Below, piece after piece: positions 7,175-11,327 of a DNA stretch of 11,327 nucleotides. This DNA is from Oscillospiraceae bacterium (GTDB lineage Bacteria > Bacillota > Clostridia > Oscillospirales > Ruminococcaceae): assembly GCA_031281115.1 (NCBI GenBank), contig JAITFV010000011.1, forward strand, positions 1-11,327. The letters are read 5' to 3'. The notes below the pieces were generated by a model, which ran no database searches, was not told the origin of the DNA, and worked only from the letters and a program-made list of their open reading frames with translations. Both the position numbers and the translations under genes were made by a program. The stretch's first letter is position 1. Each line of letters starts with the position of its first letter.

Positions 7175-9203
7175 GTTCGACCTCTCCATTACTGTTATTT
7201 TCGCCGCCTTCGGCGTTTCCGGTATTTTCAGCGGCATCAATAATAATGTTGTTCCTGTACTCAAGGTCGTAATAAACTTCATCACTGTAGAAAACATTAC
7301 TCCTGACGTCAGAAAGGTCCATGATTCCGAATTTATAGAGTTTGCATTTGTAACTCGGGGTATATTTAGTTTTCAAAGGATAGTTACCGAATGTAACAAT
7401 AATTGAATTCCCGGTATCGTTTGCATTGTTGAGTTTTTGCAAGTCGGAAGGGTAGATGAGCGGGCGGGATTGCATCTGTGTTGAAACCGAAACGCCGCCG
7501 CCGCCCTCTTTTGAGCTTAAAGAACCCGAGACGCTGCTGGTGGCGATTGTCATGTTACCGCACAGCTCCGAGAATTCCTTGCAGGTATCGATGTCGTTGG
7601 AGCCGATGAACATCTTTATACCGCAGTTACTCTTGATTATATCGGCGATTTTATCATCGTATACATTGCTTAGCTGCGCGTATGACTGCACTACCATGTT
7701 GAACCAGATTTTGCGGCTTCGTCCGACCGTTATCATCTTATCGAACTTATCAATTTTAGGCATATTCCCGAATTCATCAAGTATAAAGTAAACATTTCGC
7801 GGGAGCGAAAGGTCTTCTCTGGCTGACGCTTTCTTAATCAGTGCCTTGTATATACAGAGTACGAACACAGCCGCCAGACCGTGACGGGTGTCTTTTTCGT
7901 CGGGGATTTTCATAAACAGTGCGGTGGGTTGGTCAGCGAAGTCATCGGGATTTATGTCAGTGGCTGAAGTCAGTGCGCATATACCCTCGTCGTTGAACAT
8001 TCCCATCTTATCGAAAGCAATAGACATATAGCTTGATAATGTATTATCAGCTGCAGCCAATACCTGTCTCGAAAGCGTAACCGCTTTGGAAAGTTGGCTG
8101 CGCCCTTGGAAGTAGCGTTTGAGTGCGGCGAACTCATTTTCTGAATTAGAGATTGCCTTGCTTAAATTAAAGAAGTTGAATTTTTCCACTGTCATCTCGA
8201 GGTCGGGGTTTTCGCTGTCCTCAAGCATTGCGAGAAGCGTTGCCATTATAATTGAGCGCGCACCCTTTTCCCAAACAGGGTCATCAGGGGACTCAATAGG
8301 ACAAAGTACGCCCACTAAGTCGTTCATGTCTTCGTAACACTCGTCATAAATTCGCTGACGTAATACTTTTATTTTGTCTTTGAGTGTTTTGCCGTCTGCG
8401 TAAGCGACACCGTCATACTCAAACCAGGCTTCTCCGTAGTTTTCAGCAGGGTCGTTGAGTGTCAAGCCGGAATCAGTCACCAAGTCGGTTCGCTGGTATA
8501 TACCTTTGCCTCTTTCGAGGTATTCCTGGTACATTTTATACAGGTTTTCGAGCGGATTCCAACGGTATGACGAATAAGGGTCGCGCAAGTCGAGCACCAT
8601 AACCTTGTAGCCTTTTTCCTTGAGCTTCTGCGAGTGCATTTGGAAAAGCTCGCCTTTTGGGTCTGTGAGAATCATGGAGGAACCGGCTTGGGTTTCACCA
8701 AGGATTTGCACCATCGGATTTATGAAGGTCGTGGTCTTACCGCTGCCTGTAGCACCGATAATGAGTCCGTGCATGGGGCTGGCTAAGTTTACCTTCAGCT
8801 CTCTGCCTTTCATATAGGCACGAACGGGAACGCCGTCCTTTTTGCTCTTGTTCAAAGCGGAATAATTGTAGGGTTTGAAAAGACCGTCGCGTTCCTTATC
8901 GGTCAAGAAACGGGAGTTCTCAAGCGCGCTCTCAAAACCTTGAGCTCTTTCCCTCATCATTTTCTTAGCGCGTTTTATTTCGGTGTTGGCGAACACCAAA
9001 TAGAGCATTACGAGCAACCCGCACAGCACCGCACCATATACGTAGGTGTTTGTATCAAGAAGCAGCCCGGGTTCCCAAAGCAGACTGTAATCCTGCGTTT
9101 TGCTTATTTCCGTGAAGTTTGCGATAAGTACGTTTACAAAATAACCCAGAACAACAACGGCAACCACCGCCAGAACAAACCACGAAATGATTTTTTTAAG
9201 CAT
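7158..9203 (-). CDS. virD4: VirD4/TraG-type T4SS coupling ATPase
   Basis: This 681-residue protein is the coupling ATPase that docks the relaxase-DNA complex onto the transfer channel. Two N-terminal membrane helices (about 5-28 and 54-72) are followed by a cytosolic motor domain. Walker A is G-A-T-G-S-G-K-T-T at 150-158, with T-D-P-K-G-E at 180-185. Walker B is V-Y-F-I-L-D-E-F-G-N at 471-480, followed by the V-Q-S-Y-A-Q-L motif (505-511) and the R-P-L-I-Y-P segment near the end of the core. Length and motif order are normal for Gram-positive TraG/VirD4 proteins. Residues about 225-295 form a charged insertion between the P-loop region and the all-alpha region. The C-terminus is acidic and Asn-rich, a plausible relaxase or accessory contact. 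The ribosome site GAGGGGG is about 11 nt upstream, slightly long. Its last codons overlap the next gene. Confidence 0.95.
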   Translation of the reverse strand: MLKKIISWFVLAVVAVVVLGYFVNVLIANFTEISKTQDYSLLWEPGLLLDTNTYVYGAVLCGLLVMLYLVFANTEIKRAKKMMRERAQGFESALENSRFLTDKERDGLFKPYNYSALNKSKKDGVPVRAYMKGRELKVNLASPMHGLIIGATGSGKTTTFINPMVQILGETQAGSSMILTDPKGELFQMHSQKLKEKGYKVMVLDLRDPYSSYRWNPLENLYKMYQEYLERGKGIYQRTDLVTDSGLTLNDPAENYGEAWFEYDGVAYADGKTLKDKIKVLRQRIYDECYEDMNDLVGVLCPIESPDDPVWEKGARSIIMATLLAMLEDSENPDLEMTVEKFNFFNLSKAISNSENEFAALKRYFQGRSQLSKAVTLSRQVLAAADNTLSSYMSIAFDKMGMFNDEGICALTSATDINPDDFADQPTALFMKIPDEKDTRHGLAAVFVLCIYKALIKKASAREDLSLPRNVYFILDEFGNMPKIDKFDKMITVGRSRKIWFNMVVQSYAQLSNVYDDKIADIIKSNCGIKMFIGSNDIDTCKEFSELCGNMTIATSSVSGSLSSKEGGGGVSVSTQMQSRPLIYPSDLQKLNNANDTGNSIIVTFGNYPLKTKYTPSYKCKLYKFGIMDLSDVRSNVFYSDEVYYDLEYRNNIIIDAAENTGNAEGGENNSNGEVEHEEKD

Positions 9204-9280
9204 ATTGAATTAATCCCCCTCACCTTTTTGAAAAGTTGCGCCAAGCTTGTGCATTGTCATGCAGTTGCCTGACATAACTC

Positions 9281-9505
9281 TTACATTGATTTGCCTTTAT
9301 CAGAATTATCGCGTTCCCGCGTTGGCAACAACAAACCATCATCCTTCTTTTTTATATTTTTAGATTGCCGCGAATCATCCAGGTCATCAAAAGTGACCTC
9401 CTTGCGGGCAGGACTCTTCGCAAGAGCAATTTGAGTCATCTTTTCCCAAAGCTTTGCTTTTATATCAGTTTCCTTTGAAAAGTCAAAACGAGCAGTATCA
9501 AGCAT
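9281..9505 (-). CDS. Small charged protein coupled to the sigma factor gene, function unknown
   Basis: This 74-residue protein has a helical N-terminal half (R-F-D-F-S-K-E-T, then K-A-K-L-W-E-K-M), a conserved-looking E-V-T-F-D-D-L-D, and a strongly charged, probably disordered C-terminus. It has no membrane segment or signal peptide. Its ribosome site (AAGGGGG) begins inside the sigma factor stop codon, and the two genes are 15 bp apart, so they are probably translated together. I do not recognise a named family. From position and size an anti-sigma or sigma-partner role is possible, but nothing in the sequence proves it. The downstream gap to virD4 is 77 bp. Confidence 0.7.
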   Translation of the reverse strand: MLDTARFDFSKETDIKAKLWEKMTQIALAKSPARKEVTFDDLDDSRQSKNIKKKDDGLLLPTRERDNSDKGKSM

Positions 9506-9520
9506 TATATTATTTCCCCC

Positions 9521-10015
9521 TTAGCCTCTTGCCGGCATAAGCTTACGTAGTTTTTCTAAGCCGCGATTATGTACTGTAGATACAGTGCTTTCATTCATGT
9601 TTAAGTCTTTTGCGATTTTCCGTATACTCTTCTCCCCAAAATATTTCTGTGATATAATTTCGCGAGTAAGGTCGCCGAGCCCCGCGAGCGCAGAGTAAAG
9701 CTCACGCAGGTCTTCGTCCCTAATTATTGCGGCTTGTTCCTCAAAATCCACGCTCAAAGCCGTCGTATTCGTTAAATCATCAAAATCGACTTGAATGCGA
9801 CGGGAGCGGAAGTAATCATTGATTGTGTTTTGAGCTATCGTGAATAACCACGTTGAAATGCTTCCCTTTTTGATATCGTAACTGTCGAAGTTTTCCGTCA
9901 CTTTCAGAAAAACCGTGCTCGTTAAATCTTCAGTTACCTGCTTATGCATAACCTTGTAAAATATAAAGTTATATATTTTCGGGAAGAATTCTTCATACAC
10001 CTGCGCAAGGTCCAT
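9521..10015 (-). CDS. ECF-type RNA polymerase sigma factor
   Basis: This 164-residue protein has the two-domain plan of extracytoplasmic-function sigma factors. Region 2 spans about residues 8-74, including E-D-L-T-S-T-V-F-L-K-V and I-S-T-W-L-F-T-I-A-Q-N-T-I-N-D-Y-F-R-S-R-R for -10 recognition and core binding. Region 4 spans about 100-158, with a helix-turn-helix around 131-152 (S-I-R-K-I-A-K-D-L-N-M-N-E-S-T-V) for -35 recognition. The ribosome site AAGGAGG is 6 nt before ATG 10015. It lies inside the conjugation operon, just before the coupled 74-residue protein and virD4, which suggests it controls transfer genes. No membrane anti-sigma gene is adjacent. The target promoter cannot be read from this window. 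Confidence 0.92.
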   Translation of the reverse strand: MDLAQVYEEFFPKIYNFIFYKVMHKQVTEDLTSTVFLKVTENFDSYDIKKGSISTWLFTIAQNTINDYFRSRRIQVDFDDLTNTTALSVDFEEQAAIIRDEDLRELYSALAGLGDLTREIISQKYFGEKSIRKIAKDLNMNESTVSTVHNRGLEKLRKLMPARG

Positions 10016-10050
10016 GCGAGCCTCCTTGCAAGTTTTTATTTTTCGCTTTT

Positions 10051-10815
10051 TTAATTATTGCCGCCCATACCCATTCCGGCTTCTTTCTTAACAATAGGTT
10101 CCTGTCGGTCTAACTTCACGGAATTTCTTTGCTGACTCTGCTTATTTTCCCCGAGTAATGATTTAGAAATATCTATTTTTCCAACGAACTTTTCATTTTT
10201 TTCGTTCATTTCGTTCATTTTATCCATTTCGGAGAGGACATCGTATTCATCCATGTAACTCTCTGCTTTACTATTGGAAACACTTGCCGGACCAACGAAT
10301 TTCTCATCTCTTTCATTTGCTTTGTTTGCTCTTTTCATATCCCTGGAGGTTTCGGCAACTTGTGTCCATTTATCTATATCTCTTGCGTAATACCTGAAGC
10401 GTTCCCTTTTCTCGTCGTTCCACCCGCTTCCTTCTTTTTCAAACCTGCTCCTCACTGAATTTGCCGTCTCATCATCCACCGACCTGCCGAGCAGCCTCGC
10501 AAAAAACCTTCCGACTCTTGTTCCTTTAGGGTTTGCCGTATTTGCTTCTTTTGCGGCATCTTCTTGCTGTTTTAATTCATCAAGTTCTTCCATTCTGCTC
10601 TTCCCGTTTTCACCCTCAGCCGTCCAGAACTTCCACTCATATTGATAATCGGTGTATTTTTTCATGTCCTGGTGTATGAACTTATCTTTGATTTTTTCAA
10701 CACCCTTCAATACTTCTTCGCGTCCGTTATTCGCGTTCTGCAAAGCTGCGGTATATCTTGCTTTTGCGCTTTCATATTTGAACGCCGCGATTTGTTTTGT
10801 AAACCAGTTAGCCAT
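10051..10815 (-). CDS. Soluble, charged protein of unknown function (paralogue of the upstream gene)
   Basis: This 254-residue hydrophilic, mostly helical protein has no signal peptide or membrane helix. I chose ATG 10815 (M-A-N-W-F) because GAGGA lies 8 nt upstream; a TTG at 10836 would lie before that ribosome site and is unlikely. Residues 99-114 carry T-R-V-G-R-F-F-A-R-L-L-G-R-S-V, shared with the upstream gene, followed by a G-W-[ND] motif (131-133). The C-terminal third contains two copies of N-E-x-x-E-K-F-V-G (167-175, 204-212), the second continuing K-I-D-I-S as in the paralogue. The final residues are Met/Gly-rich. Position at the head of the T4SS operon suggests an element-specific accessory or substrate protein, but no function can be assigned. 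The gap to the sigma factor gene is 35 bp. Confidence 0.8.
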   Translation of the reverse strand: MANWFTKQIAAFKYESAKARYTAALQNANNGREEVLKGVEKIKDKFIHQDMKKYTDYQYEWKFWTAEGENGKSRMEELDELKQQEDAAKEANTANPKGTRVGRFFARLLGRSVDDETANSVRSRFEKEGSGWNDEKRERFRYYARDIDKWTQVAETSRDMKRANKANERDEKFVGPASVSNSKAESYMDEYDVLSEMDKMNEMNEKNEKFVGKIDISKSLLGENKQSQQRNSVKLDRQEPIVKKEAGMGMGGNN

Positions 10816-10915
10816 GATTTTATCCTCGCTTTTCAAGTAATTTTTTGATTTCTTATAATGTTATACGAGATGAACTTCGAGGTAGCTCAAATTGTTTTAA
10901 CTTAAATTAATTGTG

Positions 10916-11327
10916 TCACGATTTTTCCATTGCATTTTTTTGCTTTACGGGTTCATTCTTGTTTAACTTCGGTGAGTTCTGCATTTTCGGCTTATTATCA
11001 AACTTGTCGGAAACGTCTATTTTATCAACATATTTTTCATTTCTTTCGTTTCTTTGGTTCAATGCGTTCATTTTTTGCAGTTTCAGGAGATTACTTTGTT
11101 TGGTTTCGTCCCAACCGTATTTTTCTCCTGTTATACCGAATTTGTCTTCCGCATTGGCTGCACGTTCTTGCGAGACCGACCTGCCTAACAACCGAGCAAC
11201 AAGCCTTCCGAATCTCGTATCGTTAGTGGTCGCTGAGTTTACACCTATTGCTGCCTCCGATGCGGCGGCAGCTTTTCTGTCTGCGGCGGCTCCTTGCTTT
11301 TTGTTTAAATCGTTCAGCACATCTTCT
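10916..11327 (-). CDS. Paralogue of the next gene, 5' end outside the window
   Basis: About 136 C-terminal codons are visible, and the frame is open to the right edge, so the true start lies outside; a GTG at 11320 is in frame but probably internal. The visible part starts with a Leu-spaced helix and an Ala-rich stretch. It then has T-R-F-G-R-L-V-A-R-L-L-G-R-S-V and a G-W-D-E motif matching T-R-V-G-R-F-F-A-R-L-L-G-R-S-V and G-W-N-D of the following gene. The C-terminus has N-E-R-N-E-K-Y-V-D-K-I-D-V-S and a Lys/Asn/Pro-rich end ending M-E-K-S. It is soluble and charged, with no membrane segment. A tandem duplication producing the two genes is the simplest explanation. The intergenic distance to its paralogue is 100 bp. 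Confidence 0.75.
   Translation of the reverse strand, partial: EDVLNDLNKKQGAAADRKAAAASEAAIGVNSATTNDTRFGRLVARLLGRSVSQERAANAEDKFGITGEKYGWDETKQSNLLKLQKMNALNQRNERNEKYVDKIDVSDKFDNKPKMQNSPKLNKNEPVKQKNAMEKS

Noticed and set aside
7175..7297. Upstream in-frame starts for the Ig-like anchored protein
   Set aside because: They would add 41 residues before a textbook signal peptide and lie deep inside virD4. The GGAGAGG-ATG at 7174 explains the start better.
10816..10915. A promoter with TTGAGC and TATAAC in the gap between the two paralogues
   Set aside because: The spacing is about 19 bp and both hexamers are imperfect in an AT-rich gap, so I cannot tell it from chance.

Overview
The window is a single-direction (minus strand) gene cluster from what looks like an integrative conjugative element or conjugative plasmid of a low-to-mid GC Gram-positive bacterium, most likely a clostridial gut-type Bacillota. 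The grounds are the strong AGGAGG-type ribosome sites, short or overlapping intergenic junctions, a monoderm-style type IV secretion (T4SS) gene set with no outer-membrane components, and a VirB6-like protein whose central motif resembles clostridial conjugative-transposon proteins. No relaxase, VirB4 ATPase, peptidoglycan hydrolase, integrase or cargo gene is inside the window, so the whole element is not visible. I saw no RNA genes, CRISPR array or insertion sequence with a transposase.

Layout in transcription order (right to left). (1) Two paralogous soluble proteins of unknown function, the first cut by the right edge (10916-11327, then 10051-10815). (2) A small ECF-type sigma factor (9521-10015) and a 74-residue charged protein coupled to it (9281-9505). 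(3) The VirD4/TraG coupling ATPase (7158-9203). (4) A secreted, membrane-anchored protein with six Trp-rich decapeptide repeats and Ig-like domains (6014-7174), overlapping virD4 by 17 nt. (5) A two-helix VirB2/TrbC-type pilin (5647-5946). (6) A 383-bp non-coding gap holding three inverted repeats, one of them a TA-flanked 152-bp MITE-like or structured-RNA element. (7) A VirB6/TrbL-like polytopic protein with a 400-residue Pro/Ser/Lys-rich tail (2897-5263). (8) A giant open frame of at least 927 codons running off the left edge (1-2781); its first 75 residues are clearly homologous to the start of the VirB6-like protein.

How the parts may work together: the sigma factor is positioned to control transcription of this transfer operon. 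VirD4 would deliver DNA to the inner-membrane channel built from the VirB6-like protein(s) and the pilin. The Ig-like anchored protein and the giant second VirB6-like protein would supply the extracellular face of the machine. The least ordinary features are the giant VirB6-N-terminus protein with an internal 29-residue repeat and WNPG repeats, its apparent one-base frameshift right after the start codon, the exact 10-residue Trp repeat in the anchored protein, and the structured gap between the pilin and VirB6 genes.
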